A stretch of 64,000 nt of DNA, taken from assembly GCA_037176725.1 (NCBI GenBank), contig JAZBRS010000029.1, forward strand, positions 119,817,001-119,881,000. Direction: 5' to 3'. Below are positions 11,901 to 23,900 of this stretch, piece after piece. Position numbers and translations under genes: made by a program. The DNA is from Posidonia oceanica (Eukaryota; Streptophyta; Magnoliopsida; Alismatales; Posidoniaceae). The notes under the pieces were generated by a model. It made no database searches and was not told the origin of the DNA. It saw nothing but the letters and a program-made list of their open reading frames with translations. Every line of letters begins with the position of its first letter. Position 1 is the stretch's first letter.

Positions 11901-14900
11901 GTTTTCTCGCACCGTTTTGCGTGCCGCCTTTGTTTCCCCACACCATTTTGCGTGCCGCTTTGTTCCCTTGCACCGTTTTGCGTGCCGCTTTGTTTCCCCA
12001 CACCGTTTCGCGTGCCGCCTTGTTTTCTCGCATCGTTTTGTGTGTCGCTCCGTTTTCGCGCACCGTTTTGCGTGCTGCTATCTTTTCGCACTGTTTTGCG
12101 TGCCGCTTTGTCTTTTCGCACCGTTTTGCGTGCCACTTCTTTTTCTCGCACCGTTTTGCATGCCGTCCCCGTTTTCTCGCACCGTTTTGCGTGTCGCCTT
12201 GTTTTCTTGCACCGTTTTGCGTGCCGCCTTTGTTTTCTTGCTCCGTTTTGCGTGCCGCCCTTGTTTTCCCGCACCGTTTTGCGTGCCGCTTTGTTTTCTT
12301 GCACCGTTTTGCGTACCGCCTTTGTTTTCTTGCACTGTTTTGTGTGCCGTTTTGTTTTCTCACACCGTTTTACGTGCCTCTTCGTTTTCTTGCACTGTTT
12401 TGCGTGCCGTCCTTGTTTTCTTGCACCGTTTCGCGTACCGTTTCGTTTTCTTGCCCCGTTTTGCTTGCCGCCTAGTTTTCTCGCATCGTTTTGCATTCCT
12501 GCTTCGTTTCTCGCATCGTTTTGCGTGCCGCCTTTGTTTTCTTGCACCGTTTCGCGTACCGTTTCGTTTTCTTGCCCCGTTTTGCGTGCCGCCTGGTTTT
12601 CTCGCATCGTTTTGCATTCCTGCTTCGTTTCGCGCATCGTTTCGCGTTCCTGCTTCGTTTCTCGCACCGTTTCGCGTGTTTTACGTTGTTTTCTCTTGCA
12701 TGTCACCCGCATTGCCTGTTTTCGCCGTTGTTTTGTTTCATTGCCTGCATTTGCATATAGGGTAGTGATGCTTACTGCCTGGAGTTCTCACGAGCCAGGT
12801 TTCGCCGGTTCGAAACACAGACAGCGTTGCTGAGCGCTTAGGTTGCACGTTTACTTTCCTGCATTGCATTCCCTCACTTAGAGCACACCTTTGGACATTC
12901 AGATAGGCATTCATTGGCTCTTAGGCATTCAGAGTCTGCATTTCCCTGCGTATGCGAGCGTAAGCCTAGAAAGACCGATTCTCGGGCGTGTCGGGGGTGC
13001 CTAACACCTTCCCCGCACTTAACAGGAGTCCTTGCCCTCTCTCTTGGCCCGCAATGACCATATCGCCCTTATCCTAGGCACGAGTCACATCATTTGCATT
13101 CGTTTGCATCTCATTTCTTTTGCATTGCCTTGCATTGCATCTTTTGCTTGGTTTTGCGTGGTTATTCACGCATTTCCTCGGTTTTCCTTATCTCTTGATC
13201 TAATAGACTTGGTGGCGACTCCGATTTTGTCTTATCTTCTTCTTTTCTTCCCCTTTTCCCTTTTTAAAATGTTTTCGAGTTAAGTCTTCCTTCTCGGACA
13301 TAGCCGCTAATAGTGAGCCTGATTCTGATCGGTGCACGCGAGCTTTGGCAGTGTGCATGGACGATCCGAACATCGGGATTACTACACATGCCAAAAGCTA
13401 GCTTATAGCAACTGAGCCAAAAGCTAACTTCTCCCATAAGTCCTGCTAAACTGCCCCCTAAATATATGTCCTTAGTGTAGGAATTACATGATCATTCTAG
13501 AAACATCTAGGATATTCTCATTGTTGTATAATTTACATTCTTGTCCCTGTATGAGATTATATAAGGGTGAACTCAACAACTGGAGCAACAACAAGTTTTA
13601 CAGCAACTCTCTCACTCTCTCTTTTCTTTCTCTACATGTTACTATAGATGTCTCTTACTTTCCTTTCATGGTACCAGTAGTCCAGGTTCTCTCTCATGGC
13701 TACTCCACATTCCCCTGGCTCCTCTTCTATTTTACCCATTTCTCACATTGGCTCCTCTAGTATCAAGCACTCCACTGGTTCCATTCCCATTCATGATGTT
13801 CTTTGTGTTCCTTCTCTAACTCGAAACTTACTCTCCATTCAAAAGTTTTCTCGTGACAACAATTGTTTCTTCTTGCTTGACGACTCTAGTTTTTGTGCCA
13901 AGGACAAACGGACGAGCAACATTCTCCTCAGTGGTCCTAGTTCCATTGGAATCTACAGTACAGCTCCCACTCAGTCCTTTCAGCCTTTCACTTGTCTAAG
14001 TGCTCATGTCTCCTCCTCCATTTGGCATCGACGTCTTGCTCATCCGTCCAACCCCATTCTCTATCAATTTCTCCAACATTCCTCTGTTCCCTTTCACGGC
14101 CAGCTGAAGACCTCCTTTTGCAACATCAGTCCTCTTGGCAAATCCACTCGTCTTCCGTTTCCTAAGAGCACTACCATCACATGTCAACCTCTTGAGTTGC
14201 TACATCTTGATGTATGGGGTCCTGCCCTTATAAGCTCCCATGGATACTGGTATTATCTTTCAATAGTTGATGACTACTCCAAGTTTACCTAGCTTTTTCC
14301 TCTTGTTAAGAAATCAAATGTCACTACTACTTTTCTTCTATTCAAAGTTTATATTGAAAATCTCCTCTCATCCACCATCAAAACTATACAGTCTAATGGT
14401 GGTGGTGAATTTCTTAACAAAACCTTACATCATTCTCTTCAAAAATGTGGCATAAACCATCGGTTCAGTTGTCCTTACACTGCTGAACAAAACGGCCTAG
14501 TTGAAAGGAAACACAGGCACATCGTGTCCATGGGTCATTGTCTTCTCTATACTGCCGACGTTCCTCATCAATTCTGGGTCGATGCTTTCCTCACAGTTTG
14601 CTTCCTTATCAATCGCACTCCTATACCTATCCTTCGTGGTCTCTCTCCATTTCAAAAGCTTTTTCACAAACCACCAGACCTGTCGATGCTTCAAATATTC
14701 GATTGCTGTTGCTATCCTCTCCTTACTCCCTATGCGAAATCCAAGTTTGATCCTAGATCATTATCCTGTGTTTTTATGGGTTATGATCGACATAGAAAGG
14801 GTTACAAGTGTCTTCATTTATCTACTCGTTGAATATACATTTCCAGGAATGTTATTTTTAATGAAGCATCTTTTCCTTTTTCTGTTACTAAGAAAACATA

Positions 14901-17900
14901 ATCTTCTTTCTCTTCTTCTTTGTCCTTTAATCTCTACCCTCCATATTGTGCCACTTGTCCCACTTTACAAATCCAACTCTTCTTTTTCTTCTCATCCTTC
15001 CACCAAAGCTGGCAAGCTATCCTCCACTAACAAAACTATTGGTTCCGCTACAAATATTTCCCTGTCATCTAACAGCATAGTATCTTCTTCTATCTTCGCT
15101 AACCCTAATTCACCCTGTGACGTCGAATGGAACCCAGAAACTTCTGCAACCTCCACACATCCTCGCAAGTATTGACGTCTCTCTGAAATAATGAGACACA
15201 CTCATCCTCATTCTCTACCTACAAGTCTTCTCTCTGAAACCCAAGATGCTTCTTTCCTCGAACCAAGCTCCTATACTTAGGAAAAATCTTATCTCTACTG
15301 GCGACAGGCTATGGATGTTGAGTTTGCAGCTCTCCTCCGTAACAATACATGGCATCTAGTTCCTCCTGATCCAACATACAATGTCGTTGGATCAAAATGG
15401 GTCTACCATGTTAAAAGAAGAGCTATTGGCATGATCGAATGTTATAAAGCTCGACTTGTGGCCAAGGGATATCACTAGAAAGAGGGGCTCGATGTTGAGG
15501 ACACATTCAGTCATGTAGTGAAGCATGGTACCATTCGAGCCATTCTCTCCTTGGCTGTCTCCAGGAAGCGGGTTCTTCACCAACTTGATGTTCAAAATGC
15601 CTTCTTACAAGGATACTTGCGTGAAGATGTTTACATGACCCAACCTCCAGGCTACAAAGATCCTCTAAAACCCAATCATGTGTGCAAGCTCAATCATGCT
15701 TTATATGGGTTAAAACAGGCTCCTCGTGCCTGGTTCCAACGTCTCCACTCATTTCTTCTAAGCTCTGGGTTCCAAAGCAGCCTATCTGACCCTTCCTTAT
15801 TCATTCGGTATATTGGCTCCTCCACCATTGCCATCCTGGTGTATGTTGACGATCTCATCATCACAAGAAACACTTCTTCAGCAGTTAATACATTTGTTCT
15901 TCAAATTTGTTCCGAATTTGATTGCAGAGATCTTGGTCCTGTTGGGTTCTTTCTGGGAATGGAAATCACTCACACTTCAGGTTCTCTTTGTCTATCTCAG
16001 ACAAGATATGCTACGGATTTATTGAAGAAGTTTAACATGGAGCACTGTTCCCCATGTACCACTCCTCTAGTAAGTGATTGCCGATTAAACTCAATTGATG
16101 GTGACTCTCTTCCTAATCCAACAATCTTTCGAAGCATCATTGGTGCTCTTCAGTATCTCACACTATCACGTCCTGATCTTGCATATGTTGTGAACCATCT
16201 CTCCCAATTTTTGCAGCAACCAAGAACTCCTCACCTTCAAGCTGCGAAACATATACTTCGGTATGTGAAAGGAACCTTATTACATGGTCTCTGGTTTCGA
16301 CCATCTTCATTCACTCAAACTCTCACCGCATACTCTGATACGAATTGGGCCGGTGATGCATCCGATAGAAGGTCTGTAACAGAACCTGTCTGTTCCTTGG
16401 CTCTCATCTAATCTCATGGATGGCGAGAAAACAGTCCACCGTCGCACGTTCCAGCGCCGAATCGGAGTACCAAGCCCTTGCCTCAACTTTGGCTGATGTC
16501 CAATGGTTCTGCTATCTACTTAGAGAGCTTCAGGTCACCTTATCAATGCCTCCTTTGGTGCTATGTGATAACATCTCCGCTCTCCATCTAACACAAAATC
16601 TCATCTTCCATGGTCAAACAAGGCACATTGAAAGGAGGATTTGTTGGCTCTTGTTAAGTTTTTTTTTGTGGGTGGTTTGATGCACTGGAGTGTCTCTGCT
16701 TCTATGATATGCTTGACTCCTAAGGTAGATAATCTGGTTAGTTTTGCACAATTTTGCCCTATCAGTGTGGGTAATGTGGCTTCCAAGGTGTGCTCGAAGA
16801 TTCTTAATAACAAATTTGTTTCTTGGCTTCCAAAGTTAATTAGTATTGAACAAGCTGGATTTGTTAAGGGTAGAGACATTTTTTATCATATTCAGTCAAC
16901 TCAGGAGCTTGTAGTTGATATTGAAAAAAATTGCAGAGGCGGTAATATTGTGTTCAAACTAGATATGTTAAAAGCCTATGATAGAATGGAATGGTCTTTC
17001 CTCTTTAAAGTGCTGTAGAGATTTGACTTTTCTGAAAGGTTTGTGGATTTGGTTAGGAGGACTCTTAGTAATAATTGGTTTACTATTATTATTAATGGCA
17101 AATAGTCTGGTTTCTTTAAATCCTCGAGGGGTCTTAAATAGAGTGATCCATTGTCTCCTCTTTTTATTTTAGCCTAAGAGGTGTTCAGTAGAGGTATTTT
17201 TCATTTATTCACTCAAGGGTTGTATTAGAGATATGCTACGTGTGGCAAAGGGTTGGCTCCTACCCATTTGTTCTTCACAGATAATGCTTTGCTTTTTTGT
17301 AGAGCAGTAGGGACCTCTGTTTCTAATCTCATGCAGTTCATCACTAATTATGAAAGATCTTTGGGTCAACGTATGGCAAGGAATAAATGCACGTATTACT
17401 GGCGAAAGTCCATTACTAGGAATGAGGCGATAGAATTTTGCACTGGCTTCTCTAGAGGTTCTTGGCCTTTGATTTATTTGGACGCTCCTATTGCGACTGG
17501 TCGTATCAAGGGTATTTATTTCCAACCTTTAGATGAGAAGATACGACGTCGTATTGATGGTTGGAGTGCTCGGTTTTTAAGCATGGTCGGAAGGATTGTT
17601 CTGTTGAAAAATGTGTTATCTTCTATTCCTCTGCATATTCTTACGGTCTTGAAGGTCCCTGTGCATGTTATGAAGAATATTGATCGATTGTTGCATGATT
17701 TTTTGTGGGGTATAGAGATGGGAAAAAGCTTCACCATTGGGTGAGATGGGAGTACTAGACTAGATCCTTGCATGAGATGGGCCTGGGTGTTCGAAGATTT
17801 TCTGACATGCATCTGTTGTTCATGATAAAGAGTTGTTGGAAGCTTCTATTGAAAAGTTCTCCTTGGAGTATCTTTTGTGTCATTAAGTACAAAGTCAACT

Positions 17901-20900
17901 TCAAAGGTTGGTATGCTCCTATTCCAAGATTTGGTTCTGTTCGTTGGAAATCTCTTATGTCTGTTATGCCTTGGGTGGGTTTTCAGTCCCTTTGGCAAAT
18001 GGAAAAGGGTGACATGTCTTTCTGGATGGATAAATGGTCCCCTATGGGTATTCTTTTCAATACTTTCCATCATCTCCCTTATACTGATCTTAGTGCCAAG
18101 GTAGTGGACGTTTTGTACAACAGGGATTTGTTTGAGGGACAAGTGGCTAGTGAGGGTATAGAGGTTGCTGATATGTGGCATTTTTTCAAGGATTTGGATG
18201 TTAATTGGTAGGGTGAGAATTACAAGTTGATTTGGATGCCTGCTTTTGATGGTAATTTTTCAATCAAGAATGCTTGGATGGTTATTAACACTGACAACAG
18301 GATGGTGACAAAGAAGAAATGGATTTAGTCTATTTTGATACCCTCCAAGATGTCCTTATTTCTATGGCGGATTAGTTGGAATGCTATTGTTGTGGATGCA
18401 AACATTCAGTGTAAGGCGGTCCAGTTTGTTTCTAAATGCAACTATTGTGTGGATTGGGAAGTGGAGACTATGGAGCACCTTCTTTTGCATGGGGATCTTG
18501 GTAAAAATGTTTGGTCTTATTTTGCATCTATTTTATAGGTGCAAATTTGTAGTGATGTGGCATCTACCTTTTCTGATTGGCATGATCGGGCTAAGGAATC
18601 TTCCTACCGGCACGCTCTCATAGGAATTCTTCTTGATTTTATTTGTTGGCATATTTGGAAAGAACGGTGTAACAGGAGGTTTTCTGACAAGCATCGCAGT
18701 TGGAGGCACTTTACTATAGGCATTATAGCAGAATGTATTTTTATGCTTGCAGGGAAAGGATTCAGCTTCGTGGGAGGTTCTCAGTTTATTCTTCAATGGG
18801 TAGGCTTTTGTACTCCAACGGTTCTTGATAAGCATTACCTGCTTGTTAGGTGGTCTCCTCCTATGTCTGATTTCAAGGCTAATGTGGACGGCTCCTTTAT
18901 GCATTCTTCTGCAGGTGGTGGAGGTATTGTTAGGGATCACAGTGGTTGGGTACTACTTGCTTTTTCTAGATATTATGGTGATATTACAAATAATGAAGCT
19001 GAGAAGAGAATGGTTTGGGATCTTCTTGCTCTGTGTGATGATCATGGCTATCGGAGTATAGAGATTGAGTCTGACTCTCGACAGGTGGTTCTCATGTTGC
19101 ACAACAAGATTCATATCAGTTGGAAACGCAAAACTTGGTAGCATCATATCCATAGGAGGGTCGCTATCAACATCACACATTGTTTTTGTGAGGGCAATGG
19201 GGCGGCAGACTTTCTGGCTAAGGAGGGCAGTAGACTTCGTCGTGATATGATTTATCACAGCTTCAGTGATCTTCCTAGGGAACTGAGAGGCATTTGTAAC
19301 CTTGATAAATGGGGTGTTCCTAGTTTGAGATCTAGAAAGGGCACGAGTTAGAGAGGAATTTTTTCAGGCTAACATATGGACTGGTGATTGATGAGTCCAT
19401 ATCCTCTTTTGGAGGTGTATCATAATTTTGTACTCTTTCACAAATCAATAAAATTTTTATTTGTCCAAAAAAAAACAAGACACATTGAGATTGATTATCA
19501 TTTTATCAAGGAACTCCTTGCTCGTGGTGCAGTTAAAGCAAAGCATGTTCCAATTGAAAATCAACTTGCAAATGTGTTTACGAAATCGTTGCCTAAGGAA
19601 CGTTTTCAAACTTTATGTAACAAGCTCAATTTAAATGAGATTCCATTGAACTTGAGGGGGAGTGTAGGAATTACATGATCATTCTAGAAACATCTAGGAT
19701 ATTCTCATTGTTGTATGATTTACATTCTTGTCCCTGTACGAGAATATATAAGGGTGAACCCAACATCTGGAGCAACAACAAGTTTTACAGCAACTCTCTT
19801 GCTCTCTCTTTTCTTTCTTTGCATGTTACTGTAGACGTCTCTTGCTTTCCTTTCACTTAGAAGTTAACTGTAGCATAGTAGTTTTACCGAATTGAGGCTT
19901 TTAGACAAACAAGAGGTCATTAATGTGAATCTTTCATATTGTTAGAGAGAGCTATTTCTTTTTCACTTTCTTCATATTGTTAGGCTTCATCAAACAAGAT
20001 GTAAAAGAAGACACAGATGATCACAAGCAAATCACCAAAGGAGGATGTGATTCATGATCAAGGTCAAATATATTAGGAGGTACACTCGAATCCATGGCTA
20101 TAAGTAGATTTGTAGCCTAATGAGATTTGAGTGGTGTGTGTGATGAGGCTAAACATATAGAAATTTTCATGAGTATGAATTTGACTTTCCGCAACGAAAG
20201 TTGACCAAGAGAAAAATAGAAATTGGATCTATCACAAACTTCTTCAACCAAGATGATCTAGTTGAAGAAATAAATCACAACGAAAGCACGCAAAGAAGGA
20301 TGTAACAACAAGTCAGCATGCGTATATATGGCTTCAAATGATCCAAGCACAAACATATCCGCCAATTAATAATAAAAAAAAAAGTTCAAAGTAAGATGAA
20401 GACTAATCTCATGCAAAACAAAAACTTTGATGTGGAATCAAACTTGTGAAAACAATATAAATCCTCAATTGGGAGGAAAGAAACGTTTAAAGGGTGAAGG
20501 ATATCTTATCTAGAGCGAAGGAGTAGAGAAGAAACAAGGCAAGAGGAAGCCAGGAAGGTTAAGAACCTAAACATAAGAAGAGATGAGGTAAGAGTTGATC
20601 TAAAATGTGATCTGCCTAGTGAAGGGTCCATATCAACTAAGATATATGACTGTATTTAGTTATGATTTTCCATAGAATTTGACTTCTAGTCAGAAGTTCA
20701 TCCACACTTTATTTTCTTGTTTAGTAGCGATTCTGACTATAAGACGATTCCTATCTGAACCTAGGTGCCATATACTTTACCAAACTCAATCTTAGTATAC
20801 TTTGAGTGTGGAAGGAAGAAGAGGAATACATAAGATATAGTATTCTAAGTGTTATTTGAAAAATATTGACACCTTGTTAGGATTCAACAATAAGAAGATG

Positions 20901-23900
20901 ATGTGAGATGCATACTCTACTAGAAATTCAGGGCATTGCAAGGACTAATGTCCTTGCTAAGTCCTTGCAATGTCCTCGCCATTATGCTCGCCAATAAGGT
21001 CGTTGCTAACATAGATTTGCGAGGGCATTTCTTCGCCATATCCTCGTTAAAATATTCTCGAGGACTTCGCGAGGACAAAAGTTCTTGCCACGTCCTCTTA
21101 CACTCCTCGTTATAACCTCGCAAAGTTTGGAGCAGAAAATATTTTTGCAAAGACTTCACGAGGACTTTAGAGTAAATTTTACATAAATCCATGACTTTCT
21201 AGCTTATTACAAATCAATCCATCACTTTTAAGAAATCAATACCAAACCCTTCTATTTTCATTTTATTATTAAAACACCCCTAACATTAGTTGACTAGTAG
21301 TCAAATAGTGGTTTAGGGTTGTAACCATGGTTAACTACTTACTCGAGATCATGAAATGACCTATTTGCCCTCCTTTTTATAAACCAACTCAAACCCTACC
21401 TTTCTCCTCTACCTCCACCTTCAACGCATCCATCGGCGGGGCGACGACAGTGGTGATGGCAGAGGAGGCAATGGCAGCGATGGTGGAGGCAGCGATGGTG
21501 GTAGAGGAGGTGACGACGGTGGTGGTGGTGGTGGAGGCGGTGATGGCGGCAGTGGAGGAGGTGATGGTGGTGGATGGGTTATTACAAGATGTAGAGGGTG
21601 ATTTAAAAAGATTCTATATAGTTGCTAGTTTAAATGACTAGAAGGGGTTATTTAAAGATATAGGGGGTTATTCAAAAATTTAACTTAAGGATATTTATGT
21701 CAATAACTAACGCTGTTAGTGGAAAACTAACGGAATCTAACTCAATGGGTGTTTTTATAATAAACTGAAAATAGAAGGGTTTGGTATTGATTTTTAAAAG
21801 GTGAGGAATTGATTTGTAATAAGTTGAAAAGTTACGAGTTTATATAAAATTTACTCAAAAAAATATAGTAGAATGAAATATAGAAAATACCTGCTAAAGA
21901 AAATACTTTGTACATCAAATATACGATCTCAAACACAGTTTTGACATCCACACATTTTATAACAAAAGTAATATTTAAAATTACATGTAATGGTTCTAAA
22001 CGTCTACACAATATACATACTTAAACAAAATCTAAATATTCATGTTTTACACATCTTTACAATGCTACAAGTTACTTAAATTATACAATACAATATCAAC
22101 ATGTACTCATCTTTTTTTTTGAGCAACTTGCTTTCCTTTTGACGAAGATCTATGAATCAAGCAGTGGTGGTGAGCATACATCTCATGATGCTTCGATGTC
22201 TCATAATCATTTGGCCAGTCCTCCTCATACTCGTCCACCTCGTAAGTGTATCTGTTGAAAATCATAGAAAAAAAACTTACAATATGTTACAAATAATGAT
22301 AATTATATAATAAGGATTTCAATATGACAAATATATATCAAGAATTGCAAAACTTAGATACAATATGAAACTCTAAATAAAATCTTACCTTAGAGCACCA
22401 TATCGACTAGCAAGTTGTTCCTCCAATGCATCCCTTTGGGTATTTGTACCCTACTACAAATTTGTCTCTATCTGTGATAATCAGGAATCAAAGTAATCCT
22501 GATCAAACTAGGAAGCCTAGGTATTTACTTTTCATTCACAACACCTTGGTAAGATACGCATGTAATGTGATGGACTAGGGAAAGTAGAAGAGAAATATTT
22601 ATGGTTATAGCTTATTCACTTGAGCAATTAGTGACGTTTAAAAGTACTTTCAACTTTAGCAACCTATTACTTTGTAAACTTTAGTTAATTGTAACTATTA
22701 GCTCAAGTCTTTTTTCTCAAAAAGTATATTATTATTAGTTGTATAATAAGATTATTACTTCTCAATCTTTATGCATTTTAATCTAATTCATGTTTAAATC
22801 TTTTTTTATCATTGAATTAAAATGTTTTTGATGTGCAACGCATGTGTTGTTTCACTAGCTTTAAATCAAGTGCATGTTTTGTGATTTTGTTAGGCATGTG
22901 CTTAGTTTTGCACTATGATGACCATTTTGGTTTGAGTTGCAATGTAGATCTACAACTCCAAGTACAATTACATTAACAACAATTATAAAACAAATCACTT
23001 GGAATCCTCTAGATTTAACTAGGTTGTAGAAAACTAATACAATCAACAAATCTTAATCGCTATTCTAAAAGGAAGAATATTAGCGGAGCCTATACATTTA
23101 TTAGAAAAAAAATGAGATTAAAGATAAAAGGATCTAACGGTTATGTTTCATGGTTGTGGGAATTCTTCGCAAAAGACAATCTTGAGTGAAAACAAAAGAA
23201 GGTTCACCAGGAGACAATTTTAAAAGATAAGTCCTTTTTTTCAAGGGAACACAATATAGTGAAAATTAATAATTAAGAAAAATATATAAAAAAATTAATT
23301 TATTTATCTCTATAGTTAAGCTTAACAAAATGGAGTCAAAGATACAGACTTGAGAATAACAAAAAGGAGGGTCCTTGATCGACAAAGGCGAGTTGAGAAG
23401 GTGACGACTCGATCGGCATTCTCTTTGAACCTATGGGGAAGAAGAAGGGAGTGGTGAGTTAGATAGAGAGATAGAGAAGAGAGACTGCTCATCGGTGCTT
23501 GACAGTGGTGGACCGGTAGCTAGGGCCTAGGGAGTGGCAATAGTGACGGAAGGAGAGGGCAAGGGTGGTGGCAGTAGTGGTGGGGATTGTAGGAAGAGAG
23601 AGAATGGAAGGAAGGAAGAGGAAATAAAGAGAGGAGAGGTTGGAAGAAAAGGGGGAAAAGGTCCTCATGAAATCTTCGCGATTTGTAGAATTTCCAGTAG
23701 TGATATGATTAATTGACTTTAAGTTTGAAAATTTTAAATGTTAAGTTTTTGATCTAGAATTTAAAGCTAAAACCTAGTTATAATTAGAATTAGTAATGAT
23801 ACACACATGAAGTCATAACTCAATTGGTTGCATTGTCTCATCGTGGTAGAGGAGACCAAGGAGATCAATGCTGGGTTTTGATCATTGTTGTTTTCCCCTC

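Larger units (their letters stand above)
7486..13386 (+). mobile_element. Tat/Ogre-like Ty3/gypsy solo LTR (5.9 kb)
   Basis: The segment begins TGTTGACACCCCATTTT and ends ATTACTACA, with a perfect 5-bp duplication CATGC at 7481-7485 and 13387-13391. No gag or pol motif occurs inside and I see no second copy of the start, so a solo LTR left by LTR-LTR recombination fits best. Two features support Tat/Ogre: the length, and near the 3' end the motifs GGGGGTGCCTAACACCTTCC and TTGGTGGCGACTCCG, which recur in LTRs of that clade. It contains an extended repeat-rich middle (10740-12699). It sits inside the Tourist/PIF-like element and is therefore younger than it. A LARD with undetected short LTRs is an alternative. 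Confidence 0.75.
6469..13458. mobile_element. Tourist/PIF-Harbinger-like non-autonomous element, split by a solo LTR
   Basis: Imperfect inverted ends (GGGTCCGTTTGGCAGGACTT on the left; GGGGGCAGTTTAGCAGGACTT-like when the right end is inverted) are flanked by the trinucleotide TAA at 6466-6468 and 13459-13461, the target preference of PIF/Harbinger. Without the 5.9-kb insertion the element is about 1.09 kb. Its interior is GC-rich and proline-coding in one frame, with no transposase. A hAT assignment was considered, since hAT ends can look similar, but no 8-bp duplication is present. Confidence 0.65.
13476..19855 (+). mobile_element. Complete Ty1/copia element with most of gag deleted, interrupted by a LINE
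   Basis: Two LTRs of equal length (193 bp; 13476-13668 and 19663-19855) are bounded by a perfect 5-bp duplication CTTAG at 13471-13475 and 19856-19860. A primer site TGGTACCAG (13669-13677) follows the first LTR and a purine tract (near 19652-19662) precedes the second. I count about 12 differences between the LTRs (about 6%), so the insertion is moderately old. Order of coding remains: short gag start fused to the end of protease, integrase, reverse transcriptase, RNase H. The frame has stops at 14290, near 15477 and near 16409. It lies in sense orientation in the WRKY intron. Confidence 0.95.
20915..23702. mobile_element. CACTA (En/Spm) transposon, non-autonomous, 2.8 kb
   Basis: The left end reads CTCTACTAGAAATTC and the right end, inverted, CACTACTGGAAATTC. 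The 3-bp duplication ATA is present on both sides (20912-20914 and 23703-23705), which is diagnostic for CACTA elements. The left subterminal 250 bases carry many copies of short motifs such as TCCTTGC, CGAGGAC and CGCGAGG; the right end has GTCCTCATGAAATCTTCGCG. No TNPA/TNPD transposase core is visible. A small two-exon remnant on the minus strand (22096-22451) and a nested TIR element (21170-21856) lie inside. Confidence 0.88.

Noticed and set aside
11611..12833. Long overlapping open frames (200-320 codons) on both strands
   Set aside because: They arise from a 30-bp stop-free tandem array; Cys/Phe/Arg- or Lys/Thr-rich repeats in every frame are artefacts, not proteins.
6469..13458. hAT identity for the element with GGGTCCGTTTGGC ends
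   Set aside because: No 8-bp duplication at its borders, while TAA is present on both sides, which fits PIF/Harbinger better.
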